Below, one piece after another: positions 25,121 to 33,533 of a stretch of 64,000 bases of DNA. The notes beneath the pieces are model-generated. The model was not told the DNA's origin and ran no database searches. It saw only the letters and a list, made by a program, of their open reading frames with translations. Position numbers and translations under genes: made by a program. Origin of the DNA: Paracoccus saliphilus (lineage in GTDB: Bacteria > Pseudomonadota > Alphaproteobacteria > Rhodobacterales > Rhodobacteraceae); NCBI RefSeq assembly GCF_028553805.1, contig NZ_CP067140.1, positions 558,001-622,000 of the forward strand. Direction: 5' to 3'. Each line of letters begins with the position of its first letter. Position 1 is the first letter of the stretch.

Positions 25121-26431
25121 ATGAACCTGCTTTATGTCAACGATCGGCGTGGCAAGTATCCTGCCAGCCTCTATGCCGATACCAGCACGACGCTTGCTCC
25201 CTTCCCGATGCTGATGGGTGAGACACGGGTCGATGTCGCGGTTGTCGGAGGCGGATATACCGGCCTTTCGGCGGCGCTCCACTTGGCCCGGAAGGGCTTC
25301 CAGGTGGTGTTGCTCGAGGCGCATCGCGTGGGCTTCGGCGCTTCGGGCCGCAATGGGGGGCAGTTGGGATCGGGCCAACGGCAGGAGGTTGACTGGCTTG
25401 AGGCGCAGATGGGCCGGGATGACGCGCGACGCCTGTGGCAAATCGCCGAGGAGGCAAAGGTGCTGGTCCGCTCTCTGGCAGGTGAGGCCGGTGTCCCGAT
25501 TCGCGACGGTGTGGCCCATGCCTGCCGCAACAAGGCCGAGGTTGAGCACGCCAAGCATATCGCTGATCGTATGGCGCAGCATTACGGTTACCCGGATGTT
25601 GAGCCGCTTGATGATCAGGGAGTTGCCGACCTCATCGGCAGCGAGGCGTATATCGGTGGCGATGTCGATTGGGGTGCCGGGCATCTTCACCCGCTGAACC
25701 TCGCTATCGGTATCGCGAGGCTGGCGGACGGGGCCGGGGCACGTATCTTTGAGAACAGCCACGTCCATCGCATCACCCATGGCGGAAAAGCCGGAGAGAA
25801 AAGCACCGTCCATTGCGATACCGGGAAGGTGATCTGCGATCACGTGATCCTTGCGGGGAACGGTTATCTGGGGGATATCGCTCCGCAGGTCGCTGCCCGC
25901 GTCATGCCGATCAATAATTACATCGTTGCGACCGAACCTCTGGGCGTCCGTTTTCCTGAAATCCTGCCGCGAAATCCTGCGGTTGCCGATACGAAGTTCG
26001 TGGTAAATTACTGGCGCCTGGACGATGAGCGGCGTTTGATCTTCGGTGGTGGCGAAACCGTAAGCTATCGTTTTCCCGATGATATAGCCGGAGTGGTGCG
26101 CCCGCATCTTCTATCGGTCTATCCGCAACTTCGGGATGTTCGATTGACCCATGCCTGGGGAGGGACCTTGGCGATCACCATGAATCGAATGCCCTGTTTT
26201 GCACGCCCTGCACCCAACTGCCTCTCGGCCAGCGGGTTTTCGGGGCATGGCCTCGCATTGGCGACGTTCTCGGGGCGGCTGATGGCCGAAGCGGTGGCGG
26301 GACAAGCCGAAGGCTTCGATGCCATGGCTGCGGTTCCAACGCGTCCATTTCCCGGTGGTGCGATGCTCAGAACGCCGCTGCTGGTCGCGGGGATGGCATG
26401 GTATGGGTTGCGTGACCGATTGGGCTTCTGA
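25121..26431 (+). CDS. FAD-dependent amine oxidoreductase (DAO/PuuB-like)
   Basis: A 436-residue D-amino-acid-oxidase-fold flavoprotein: VAVVGGGYTGLSAALHLARK is the dinucleotide-binding fingerprint, followed by FGASGRNGGQLGSGQRQEVD, then WGAGHLHPLNLAIGIARLAD, and a C-terminal FAD contact ASGFSGHGLALATFSGRL. This is the architecture of gamma-glutamylputrescine oxidoreductase PuuB and related amine oxidases. It follows the GS-like gene by 41 bp and is the last gene of the operon. Confidence 0.9.
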   Translation: MNLLYVNDRRGKYPASLYADTSTTLAPFPMLMGETRVDVAVVGGGYTGLSAALHLARKGFQVVLLEAHRVGFGASGRNGGQLGSGQRQEVDWLEAQMGRDDARRLWQIAEEAKVLVRSLAGEAGVPIRDGVAHACRNKAEVEHAKHIADRMAQHYGYPDVEPLDDQGVADLIGSEAYIGGDVDWGAGHLHPLNLAIGIARLADGAGARIFENSHVHRITHGGKAGEKSTVHCDTGKVICDHVILAGNGYLGDIAPQVAARVMPINNYIVATEPLGVRFPEILPRNPAVADTKFVVNYWRLDDERRLIFGGGETVSYRFPDDIAGVVRPHLLSVYPQLRDVRLTHAWGGTLAITMNRMPCFARPAPNCLSASGFSGHGLALATFSGRLMAEAVAGQAEGFDAMAAVPTRPFPGGAMLRTPLLVAGMAWYGLRDRLGF

Positions 26432-26435
26432 TCTC

Positions 26436-26897
26436 TCAGCCTTCGGTTATCCCCATATCCTGCAGAACCTTCTGGCGCACCAGCGCCGAATCCCGATCCG
26501 GCACACCCAACAGGCCGGCCACGAGGCGGATCAAAGTTTCCTCGTCAGAGGCCCGCTCGGTATCGGCATAGGCCGTCTCCCACATCGAGCCGATCACATC
26601 CACACGATCATCCAATGCAATCCGTTCCTTGACCTGGCGGGTGAAGCGCACGGTATCGGGCGCTTCGGCCTCGATCATCTCTGCCGCGGTGCGGCGTTCC
26701 GCGGCTTCTTCCAATGTCAGCCCGCGTCTGCGAGCTAGAATCTGGTCAATGCGTTGTCGTTCGGCCTGTTCGTAATGGTCATCGGAACGGGCAACACGCA
26801 CCAGAAGTGCGGCAATCGCCACTTCGGCATCCGGCGAAGCCAAGGGCTCCGGATGTGGGTCGTCATTGAAGAGGCGATTCAGGAGGTTGCGAAACAT
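26436..26897 (-). CDS. TerB-like (tellurite-resistance B superfamily) protein
   Basis: A 153-residue soluble all-helical protein with TerB-family features: VAIAALLVRVARSDDHYEQA, then RQRIDQILARRRGLTLEEAA and VIGSMWETAYADTERASDEE, where paired acidic residues could bind metal. No other ter genes are nearby, so tellurite resistance is not implied. Convergent with the FAD oxidoreductase with 4 bp between the stops and followed upstream on the same strand by a DUF1330 gene. Confidence 0.85.
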   Translation of the reverse strand: MFRNLLNRLFNDDPHPEPLASPDAEVAIAALLVRVARSDDHYEQAERQRIDQILARRRGLTLEEAAERRTAAEMIEAEAPDTVRFTRQVKERIALDDRVDVIGSMWETAYADTERASDEETLIRLVAGLLGVPDRDSALVRQKVLQDMGITEG

Positions 26898-26935
26898 GCT
26901 TTAATCATACGGTTTTTCTTCGCAACCACAAGTAT

Positions 26936-27235
26936 CTAGCTGTCGCCCGTCCAACCTTCGACGATCACCAGGTCGACATCGCTGACCGGGTCCCGAAAAG
27001 CCTTGGCCCTCTGATACTCGGCGCTGTGATAGCAATCTCGGGCGGCCTGAAGCGAAGGAAACTCGATCACCACGCAGCGCGGCCGCATTTCGCCCTCGAC
27101 AATGTCCTGCGCGCCCCCGCGAACCAGGAACCGCCCGCCGAATTTCAAGAAGGCTTCGGCGTTGGCCTGGCGATATGCTTCGTAAGCCTCGGCATCATCT
27201 ATGCTGACATGGCCGATCCAATAGGCTTTGGTCAT
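26936..27235 (-). CDS. DUF1330 domain-containing protein
   Basis: A 99-residue dimeric alpha+beta barrel protein: MTKAYWIGHVSIDDAEAYEA, GGRFLVRGGAQDIVEGE, RCVVIEFPSLQAARDCYHS and YQRAKAFRDPVSDVDLVIVE are the DUF1330 signature blocks. Function unknown. It overlaps the upstream PhzF gene by four bases and is presumably co-translated with it. Confidence 0.92.
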   Translation of the reverse strand: MTKAYWIGHVSIDDAEAYEAYRQANAEAFLKFGGRFLVRGGAQDIVEGEMRPRCVVIEFPSLQAARDCYHSAEYQRAKAFRDPVSDVDLVIVEGWTGDS

Positions 27236-28107
27236 GCTTCCTCCGGTATACGGATGTGGCCTTCGGCCACCGGGACGGCGCTTCCGCTGATCCTGATCTC
27301 ACTCAGGCTGCCGTGCCGCAGGATGGCGGTCAAGCCGATCCGCGAGGGGCGGCCCATCTCGACTCCCTGTTGCAGGGGGATATGCGTTTGGTCCTCGGGC
27401 AGGGCGCCGCTTTCCAGCAGCTGCGCCGCCAGAATGGCCGAGGCCGATCCGGTCGCCGGGTCCTCAGGAATGCCGGCCGTCGGCGAAAACATCCGGGCAC
27501 GGAAGCCCGAATCCTCGGGGGTATAGAGATAGGCGCTGTCAACCTGTGCCTCGCCCATCAGTCGAGACCAGAAAGGTTCGATCGGTCGTGCGGCTGCCAG
27601 ATCAGCCAGGCTGGCAATGGGCACGTAGAGAAAGGCTGGACCGCCTTGCCATATCCCCGGTCTGTGATCCTCGAACCCGACCGCCGCTTCGGGCAGATCC
27701 AGAGCCCGTGCGATCAGTTCGGCATCCGTCTTGCCCGGATGCACGACGGGCAGCTTCGGGGCAATGAACTCTGCCTGTCCCCCACGGATCTCGACCGGTA
27801 CCAGTCCCGCTTCCTCTTCCAGCAGAATCCGCCCGTCTTGCCCGTTGGCCAGATGCAGCGCGCAGCCGATGGTCGGATGGCCTGCAAAGGGGATCTCGGC
27901 GGTCGGAAAGAATATCCGCACTCGTGCCGTATTCGCTGGATCGCGCGGAGCCATCACGAAGATCGTCTCGGACAGATTGAATTCGCGCGCGATGACCTGC
28001 ATCTGCGCAGTGCTCAGCCCATCTGCCCCCATGACCACGGCCAGCGGGTTGCCCGCAAATGGCCGGTCGGTGAACACGTCGTAAACATGATATTCAAGCA
28101 CGGGCAC
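27232..28107 (-). CDS. PhzF family isomerase/epimerase
   Basis: A 291-residue protein of the PhzF/diaminopimelate-epimerase fold: YHVYDVFTDRPFAGNPLAVV, AREFNLSETIFVM (catalytic Glu), RVRIFFPTAEIPFAGHPTIG and GIPEDPATGSASAILAAQLL. No other phenazine gene is present, so it is a generic PhzF-like isomerase of unknown substrate. It starts at the edge of an interspersed repeat and overlaps the DUF1330 gene. Confidence 0.92.
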   Translation of the reverse strand: MPVLEYHVYDVFTDRPFAGNPLAVVMGADGLSTAQMQVIAREFNLSETIFVMAPRDPANTARVRIFFPTAEIPFAGHPTIGCALHLANGQDGRILLEEEAGLVPVEIRGGQAEFIAPKLPVVHPGKTDAELIARALDLPEAAVGFEDHRPGIWQGGPAFLYVPIASLADLAAARPIEPFWSRLMGEAQVDSAYLYTPEDSGFRARMFSPTAGIPEDPATGSASAILAAQLLESGALPEDQTHIPLQQGVEMGRPSRIGLTAILRHGSLSEIRISGSAVPVAEGHIRIPEEA

Positions 28108-28172
28108 CCCTTCTTCTTCATCTCAATATCCCGGGGGAGCCGCGCGCAGCGCGGCGGGGGCGGGCAGCCTCC
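28107..28172 (+). repeat. Interspersed palindromic repeat, copy 2
   Basis: Starts CCCCTTCTTCTTCAT, then AATATCCCGGGGGAGC, an internal dyad CCGCGCGCAGCGCGG, and GGGGGCGGGCAGCC. Shares head and core with copy 1 (12148-12216, opposite orientation). Lies between ppk2 and the PhzF gene, both on the minus strand. Confidence 0.75.
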
Positions 28173-28181
28173 TGACCCGGT

Positions 28182-29087
28182 TCAGTATTTCTGGGGCACA
28201 TACAGTTCGCGTGGCAAGACCTCACGTTCGTAGTCGGGGTTGAAGACACGATTGGGCAGCTTGACCTCCTCATGAGGCACTTCGGCATATGGGATCAGCT
28301 CCAGAAGATGGTTCATGCAGTTCAGCCGGGCCCGTTTCTTGTCGTTCCCAGGAACGATATACCAAGGTGCCTCGGGGATATTGGTGCGTTCGAACATATC
28401 TTCCTTGGCCTTGGTATAGGCCTCCCATCGGACACGCGACTGCAGGTCCATCGGAGACAGTTTCCACTGTTTCAGCGGGTCATGGATACGGATGAGGAAG
28501 CGCATCTGCTGCTCTTCGTCGGTGATCGAGAACCAGTATTTCACCAATCGTATCCCGGAACGGACCAGCATTCGCTCGAAATCGGGAACGTCCTGGAAGA
28601 ATTGCTCGACCTGGTCTTCGTCGGCAAAGCCCATCACCCGTTCTACCCCGGCGCGGTTATACCAGCTGCGGTCGAATAGCACGATTTCGCCGCCTGCGGG
28701 CAGGTGCGGCACGTAGCGCTGGAAATACCATTGCGTCTTTTCACGGTCCGAAGGGGCGGGCAGGGCGACGACACGGGCGACGCGGGGGTTCAGGCGCTGC
28801 GTGATTCGCTTGATCGCACCACCCTTGCCGGCCGAGTCGCGGCCCTCGAAGAGCACCACGACCTTTTCCTTGTGGTAGCTGACCCAGTCCTGCAGCTTGA
28901 TGAGTTCCGATTGCAGGCGCAGAAGCTCGTGGAAATATTCCTTCCGCGGCATCTGGTCGGGATGATGGCTGCGATAGATGCGCTTGATCTCGGCCGAAAG
29001 GATGGCGTCTTCCATCTCGATTTCGATATCTTCGTCGATCGTGTCCTGAAGCTCGGCTTCCAGCCAGTCCTTTGGTTGTTCGCTCAT
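28182..29087 (-). CDS. ppk2: Polyphosphate kinase 2
   Basis: A 301-residue PPK2 of the P-loop kinase fold, phosphorylating NDP/NMP with polyphosphate. Walker A is LFEGRDSAGKGGAIKRI, the lid module is LPAPSDREKTQWYFQRYVPH, and Walker B/Arg block is IVLFDRSWYNRAGVERVMGF. The N-terminal 45 residues are acidic (EAELQDTIDEDIEIEMEDA). Length and lid residues fit class I PPK2. Monocistronic. Confidence 0.94.
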   Translation of the reverse strand: MSEQPKDWLEAELQDTIDEDIEIEMEDAILSAEIKRIYRSHHPDQMPRKEYFHELLRLQSELIKLQDWVSYHKEKVVVLFEGRDSAGKGGAIKRITQRLNPRVARVVALPAPSDREKTQWYFQRYVPHLPAGGEIVLFDRSWYNRAGVERVMGFADEDQVEQFFQDVPDFERMLVRSGIRLVKYWFSITDEEQQMRFLIRIHDPLKQWKLSPMDLQSRVRWEAYTKAKEDMFERTNIPEAPWYIVPGNDKKRARLNCMNHLLELIPYAEVPHEEVKLPNRVFNPDYEREVLPRELYVPQKY

Positions 29088-29180
29088 GATCCTCTCCGGC
29101 GTTTCGTCCCCCGTCTAAGGCGGAAATGTAACGGAATTAAGGCCGCGACCTGATCGGTTGTAGTGTCGGGCGACCCTGCC

Positions 29181-29651
29181 TTACCGCCCGAACCTGGAGG
29201 CGCAGCCTTTGGTGACGGCAAGGACGAAATCGCCGCCGTGCCCTTCATCGACAGTGCCGCACCACTCCCCGCCTACGGTGAAAAGGCTTCTGGTGCCGCT
29301 GGCCGGGCGATAGGCGATGCGGCGGCCATTCCGGTCGAACAGGTTCAGAACCCCTCCGGCATTGGCGGCATAATAGCCCAGAACGCCGCCATCGGCCGTG
29401 ATGATAAGCCGTTTTTCATTGGCCGGGTTCGATGGGCGGTTCCCCCATGTGCTGGAGGAGTTTGCAGTGTTTCCGGCCGAGTTCCATGACGCATTGGGTG
29501 AATTCGAGGGCTTGGCCGGATTATTCTCGGGATGACCGGGGCCCAGATCGAAGGGAAGTTGGGTGCGATCCAGGATAATCAGCGGGGCATCCGCCATGAC
29601 CGGGGCAGCGCCCATGAGAACGGTCATGAGAAGGGTAATCAGGCGGGGCAT
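29181..29651 (-). CDS. Hypothetical secreted protein with Asn/Ser-rich linker
   Basis: I do not recognise this family. A 156-residue protein: signal peptide MPRLITLLMTVLMGAAPVMA, a 40-residue Asn/Pro/Ser-rich low-complexity stretch (NNPAKPSNSPNASWNSAG, NTANSSSTWGNRPSNPAN), and a globular beta-like C-terminal part (LIITADGGVLGYYAANAGGV) with two cysteines (GEWCGTVD, TKGCASRF) that could form a disulfide. Likely periplasmic or cell-surface. ATG 29651 preceded by GGAGGATC. Monocistronic between ppk2 and the cobalamin gene. Confidence 0.7.
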   Translation of the reverse strand: MPRLITLLMTVLMGAAPVMADAPLIILDRTQLPFDLGPGHPENNPAKPSNSPNASWNSAGNTANSSSTWGNRPSNPANEKRLIITADGGVLGYYAANAGGVLNLFDRNGRRIAYRPASGTRSLFTVGGEWCGTVDEGHGGDFVLAVTKGCASRFGR

Positions 29652-29717
29652 TGATCCTCCATGGGCGAATACCGCAAATTTGCCCGAGACCACCGCGAAA
29701 GACCAGTAGGCCGGGGG

Positions 29718-30683
29718 TCAGAATGAATGAAAAGCCTCGATAAGCCTGTCCCATTCCCGTGAACTGCCGGGTATCCCAAGCCGCAGCCAGCGATCGGAAT
29801 AGGGAAAGCGCCGGGTCCAGATATGCGCGCGGGCGAGCCGGTCTTGCGCTGCAATCGCGTCTCCGGCGTCATAGAGGCGGAACAGATGGGTGCCACCAAC
29901 TGGATGCCAACCGACAGACATGGCAAGGCGGTCCAGGCGAAGGCTCGCTTCCGAATGATACATCACCGCCGCATCGGCCCAGCCATGGTCGGCCATGGCA
30001 GCTGCGCCGATTTCCAATGCGGGACCGTTGACAGACCATGGCCCCGCGGACTCGGCTATCTGTCGAAGCATGGCGGGGGCGGCGATGACAAAACCAAGCC
30101 GTAGCCCTGCCAAGCCCCAGAATTTTCCGAAACTCCGCAGGATTATCGCGTTTTCAGGCAATGAGGGGGCAAGCGACAGATCGGGACGCGGATCGGCAAA
30201 GCTCTCATCCACGATCAGATAGCCCGTCTGCCCGGCAAGTTCTGTCAGGAGTTCGGGTTGCCATTCACGGCCGTCGGGATTGTTCGGATTGACCACGACG
30301 GCAAGATCGGCCCCGGCCATATCCTCGATCCGCGCGCATTCCGTGATCGTCCAGCCAGCCGAGCGCAGGCTGGCGGCGTGTTCGTTATAGCTGGGCGCAA
30401 TGATGGCGGCGCGTCCGCGCGGTAGCAGGCGCGGAATAAGTTGGATCGCCGCTGACGCGCCCGCCACCGGCAGGACTGACGATGGTTCGCAGCGAAACCA
30501 AGTAGCAGCCACCTCCGTCAGGCGGCGCTGTGCAGCGGCGGTCGGCAGGGCATGCCACGCGTGATCCTCCAGTTCCGCAATCGGCCAGGGTCGGCGGTTG
30601 ATTCCAGTAGAAAGATCGATCCAGTCGCCCTCTCCATAGCGCGCTGCCGCCATATCGATATCGCCGCCATGATCGCGCCGCAT
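29718..30683 (-). CDS. cobD: L-threonine-O-3-phosphate decarboxylase (CobD; CobC in Pseudomonas denitrificans nomenclature)
   Basis: A 321-residue fold-type I PLP enzyme making (R)-1-amino-2-propanol phosphate for the cobalamin nucleotide loop. The family opening HGGD, then WIDLSTGINRRPWP, LPVAGASAAIQLIPRLLP, VVVNPNNPDGREW (PLP Asn), and the Schiff-base Lys in ILRSFGKFWGLAGLRLGF. Length is somewhat short (family about 330-360). Its usual neighbour cbiB is not here, but cobS and cobT are in the same window (47-50 kb). Confidence 0.9.
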   Translation of the reverse strand: MRRDHGGDIDMAAARYGEGDWIDLSTGINRRPWPIAELEDHAWHALPTAAAQRRLTEVAATWFRCEPSSVLPVAGASAAIQLIPRLLPRGRAAIIAPSYNEHAASLRSAGWTITECARIEDMAGADLAVVVNPNNPDGREWQPELLTELAGQTGYLIVDESFADPRPDLSLAPSLPENAIILRSFGKFWGLAGLRLGFVIAAPAMLRQIAESAGPWSVNGPALEIGAAAMADHGWADAAVMYHSEASLRLDRLAMSVGWHPVGGTHLFRLYDAGDAIAAQDRLARAHIWTRRFPYSDRWLRLGIPGSSREWDRLIEAFHSF

Positions 30684-30889
30684 TTCTTGCCTCTTTCGCA
30701 GTTTGTCCTCGGGAACCGGATGGGTGAACCGCTCATTAGTTACAAGGTGACAGATATTTTTGCTTTACAGCAGAGGCAATCCGAACCACGATATATTGTA
30801 AGCACTTCCCGGCGATCCCGCCCGGTATTGAGGTCGCCACAAGGGTTAGCGGTCAAGGAATCGCTCTGGCAGTCAGGCAGGAGGCAGAT

Positions 30890-31393
30890 ATGGCGCAGAC
30901 CGGCGAGTTTATCCCTAGCGACGACATCCACCCCATCGACATCGTCGAAACGGTCGCCACGCATCACGAATGGGACTTTGACCGACTGGCCGACGACCAG
31001 ATCGCGATGATCGTGGAAGGTCAATGGCGAAGCTATTCCCTGACGCTGGCATGGTCTCCCGGCGAAGAGATGTTGCGGCTTATCTGCACATTCGACATGG
31101 ACCCGCCTGCAGAGCGTCTGCCGGTGCTTTTCGAGGCGTTGAACCTCGCCAACGATCAGGTTTGGGAAGGCGCCTTCACCTTCTGGCCGCAACAGAAGCT
31201 GATGGTCTGGCGTTACGGGTTGGTGCTGGCTGGTGACAACCTGGCAACGCCGGAGCAGGTCGACGAGATGATCGGCAATGCGGTGAGCGCTTGCGAACGG
31301 TTCTATCCTGCGTTCCAGATGATCGGTTGGGCCAATTCCCCTGCATCCGAGGCGCTGGACATCGCCATGGGCGAGGCCTACGGACGGGCATGA
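30890..31393 (+). CDS. YbjN domain-containing protein
   Basis: A 167-residue soluble protein of the YbjN family, which has a type-III-secretion-chaperone-like fold: YSLTLAWSPGEEMLRLICTF, LFEALNLANDQVWEGAFTFW and QQKLMVWRYGLVLAGD. Function unclear, linked elsewhere to stress. GGAGG lies before ATG 30890. It precedes proC by 37 bp, likely one operon with proC, csaA and the dehydrogenase. Confidence 0.9.
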   Translation: MAQTGEFIPSDDIHPIDIVETVATHHEWDFDRLADDQIAMIVEGQWRSYSLTLAWSPGEEMLRLICTFDMDPPAERLPVLFEALNLANDQVWEGAFTFWPQQKLMVWRYGLVLAGDNLATPEQVDEMIGNAVSACERFYPAFQMIGWANSPASEALDIAMGEAYGRA

Positions 31394-31430
31394 GGGGACA
31401 TTCGGTCCCCGCATGACAGGAGGGGAGCGG

Positions 31431-32246
31431 ATGAGTGATTTCGACGATATCAACGCACGTGGCCTGGTACTGGTCGGCTGCGGCCGGATGGGCGGCGCGA
31501 TGTTGCGGGGCTGGCTGGCGCGGGGCTTGCAGCCCGGCGCAGTCACGGTGATCGATCCGAAACTGGCGCCCGAATGGCAGGACAAGGGGCTGCGTGTGAA
31601 CGTGCCACTGCCCGATGATCCGGCGGTGTTGATACTGGCGGTCAAGCCTCAGATGATGGCCGACGCGTTGGGAGAAATACCGAAGCTGACCGACACGCTG
31701 GTCGTTTCGGTCGCGGCGGGAACGACGATCGCCACTTTCGAGGCGGCTTTCCCGGGTGCTGCTATCGTTCGGGTGATGCCGAACACGCCTGCGGCAATCG
31801 GGAAGGGGATTTCGGCGATCATCGGCAACGGGGTCACCACTGCGGCGCATCTCGATCTGGCCGAGTCCCTGATGAGTGCGGTCGGGCGCGTGGTGCGCCT
31901 GGAAAACGAGGACCAGATGGACGCTGTGACCGGCCTGTCCGGTAGCGGCCCGGCTTATGTCTTTCACATGATCGAGGCGATGGCCAAGGCGGGCGAGGCG
32001 CAGGGACTGGCCCCGGCCCTTGCCCTGGAACTGGCAAGGATGACCGTCGCCGGGGCAGGGGCACTGGCCATCGATGCAGATGAGGATCCGGCGGCGCTGC
32101 GCGAGAATGTGACCTCTCCGGGGGGAACGACCGCCGCGGGGCTGAAGGTGCTGATGGATGCCGAGGCGGGCCTGCCGCCACTGATGGTGCGAACCGTCGC
32201 GGCGGCGACCGAACGGGGGCGCGAATTGGGGAAAGGCGCGAAATGA
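31431..32246 (+). CDS. proC: Pyrroline-5-carboxylate reductase
   Basis: A 271-residue NAD(P)H-dependent reductase for the last step of proline synthesis. [20 protein letters not shown] is the Rossmann motif, [10 protein letters not shown] and [18 protein letters not shown] follow, and the C-terminal dimer domain has the ProC signature ([39 protein letters not shown]). ATG 31431 has an AGGAGGGGAG ribosome-binding site; an upstream ATG at 31413 would place that site inside the gene. Overlaps csaA by four bases. Confidence 0.95.
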   Translation: MSDFDDINARGLVLVGCGRMGGAMLRGWLARGLQPGAVTVIDPKLAPEWQDKGLRVNVPLPDDPAVLILAVKPQMMADALGEIPKLTDTLVVSVAAGTTIATFEAAFPGAAIVRVMPNTPAAIGKGISAIIGNGVTTAAHLDLAESLMSAVGRVVRLENEDQMDAVTGLSGSGPAYVFHMIEAMAKAGEAQGLAPALALELARMTVAGAGALAIDADEDPAALRENVTSPGGTTAAGLKVLMDAEAGLPPLMVRTVAAATERGRELGKGAK

Positions 32247-32575
32247 CGATCAGTTTCGACGATTTCCTGAAGGTCGATATCCGCGTCGCGACCATCACCC
32301 GCGCAGAGCCGTTCCCCGAGGCGCGCAAGCCCGCCATCAAGCTGTGGCTGGATCTGGGTGAATTGGGTGAGCGTAAATCCTCGGCCCAGATCACCCGGCA
32401 TTATCAGCCGGAACAGCTTATCGGCAAGCAGGTGCTCTGCGTGGTGAATTTTCCGCCACGCCAGATCGGGCCGGTCATGTCCGAGGTGCTGGTGCTGGGG
32501 GTGCCCGACAGTGATAGCGAAGTGGTATTGATCCGGCCCGATCTCGAGGTGCCGAACGGGGGGAGGCTCTATTGA
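32243..32575 (+). CDS. csaA: tRNA-binding protein CsaA
   Basis: A 110-residue OB-fold protein of the EMAP II-like tRNA-binding domain: [60 protein letters not shown] and [10 protein letters not shown] match the whole family. It is proposed to be a tRNA-binding or secretion chaperone. Translationally coupled to proC upstream (ATGA) and to the dehydrogenase downstream (TGATG). Confidence 0.95.
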   Translation: MTISFDDFLKVDIRVATITRAEPFPEARKPAIKLWLDLGELGERKSSAQITRHYQPEQLIGKQVLCVVNFPPRQIGPVMSEVLVLGVPDSDSEVVLIRPDLEVPNGGRLY

Positions 32576-33522
32576 TGAAACTCTTGGTGACACGGCCGAT
32601 GACCGAAACCGCGACAACCGCGCTGGAGGCGCGGTTCGAGACGGATTTCCGCGACAATACCCCGCTGACCGAGGACGAGGCTGCAGCGGCGATGCGGGAC
32701 TATGACGCGATCATTCCAACCTTGGGGGACACTTTCACGGCCAAGGCTTTCGAAGGCGATCTCCGTTGCCGGGTTCTGGCCAATTTCGGGGCGGGATATA
32801 ATCATATCGACGTGGCAGCGGCGAAGGCGGCCGGGGTGACCGTCACCAATACGCCCGATGTCGTGACCGACGCCACCGCCGATATCGCCATGACGCTGAT
32901 CCTGATGACCATGCGCCGCGCCAGCGAGGGCGAGAGGCTGGTCAGGGCGGGACAATGGACCGGCTGGAACCCGACGCAGCTTCTGGGCGGGAACGTCTCT
33001 GGGCGGACCGTGGGCATCATCGGCATGGGCCGGATCGGCAAGGCCATCGCCCGGCGGTGCCATCTGGGTTTCGGCATGCGGGTGGTGTTCCACAATCGCT
33101 CGACCGTCTCTGCGCTGGATGTGCCGGCGCGGCAGATGCCGGGATTGCATGAGATGCTGCAAGCTTGCGATGTCGCCGTGGTGGCGGTGCCGGGCGGGGC
33201 GGGGACGCGCCACATGATCGGCAAGCCGGAACTGGAGGCTTTGGGTGACAAATCCTATCTGATCAACATTGCCCGCGGTGATGTGGTAGAGGAGGCGGCG
33301 TTGATTTCCGCCCTGAACGATGGCGTGATCGCGGGCGCTGGACTGGATGTCTATGAACGCGAGCCGCAGGTGCCTCGGGCGTTGATCGATGCTCCGAATG
33401 CCACGCTGCTGCCGCATCTGGGGACGGCCACGGACGAGGTGCGGACCGATATGGCGATGCGTGCACTCGCGAATCTGGTTGCCTTCGCAGAGGGGCAATC
33501 TCCGGGCGATCTGGTCAGCTGA
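32575..33522 (+). CDS. D-2-hydroxyacid dehydrogenase (glyoxylate/hydroxypyruvate reductase type)
   Basis: A 315-residue NAD(P)-dependent dehydrogenase. Rossmann motif VGIIGMGRIGKAIARRCHLG, substrate region LANFGAGYNHIDVAAAKAAG, catalytic Arg in LINIARGDVVEEAALISAL, Glu in AGAGLDVYEREPQVP and His in LLPHLGTATDEVR. Arg in HNRS after the Rossmann strand suggests NADPH preference (GhrB/GyaR-like). Start at 32575 overlaps the csaA stop by one base. Confidence 0.92.
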   Translation: MKLLVTRPMTETATTALEARFETDFRDNTPLTEDEAAAAMRDYDAIIPTLGDTFTAKAFEGDLRCRVLANFGAGYNHIDVAAAKAAGVTVTNTPDVVTDATADIAMTLILMTMRRASEGERLVRAGQWTGWNPTQLLGGNVSGRTVGIIGMGRIGKAIARRCHLGFGMRVVFHNRSTVSALDVPARQMPGLHEMLQACDVAVVAVPGGAGTRHMIGKPELEALGDKSYLINIARGDVVEEAALISALNDGVIAGAGLDVYEREPQVPRALIDAPNATLLPHLGTATDEVRTDMAMRALANLVAFAEGQSPGDLVS

Positions 33523-33533
33523 AGGAACCGCCG

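Noticed and set aside
23670..26107. Long open frames on the minus strand (over 1 kb each) opposite the GS-like and FAD oxidase genes
   Set aside because: They mirror the codon periodicity of the real genes in GC-rich DNA, have no family motifs or plausible starts, and the plus-strand genes have complete catalytic motifs.
26436..26897. Tellurite-resistance locus with TerB-like and DUF475/TerC-like genes
   Set aside because: The two genes are 9 kb apart in unrelated contexts and no terA, terD or terE is present.
27232..28107. Phenazine biosynthesis
   Set aside because: Only a PhzF-fold protein is present; the family is broad and no other phz genes are nearby.
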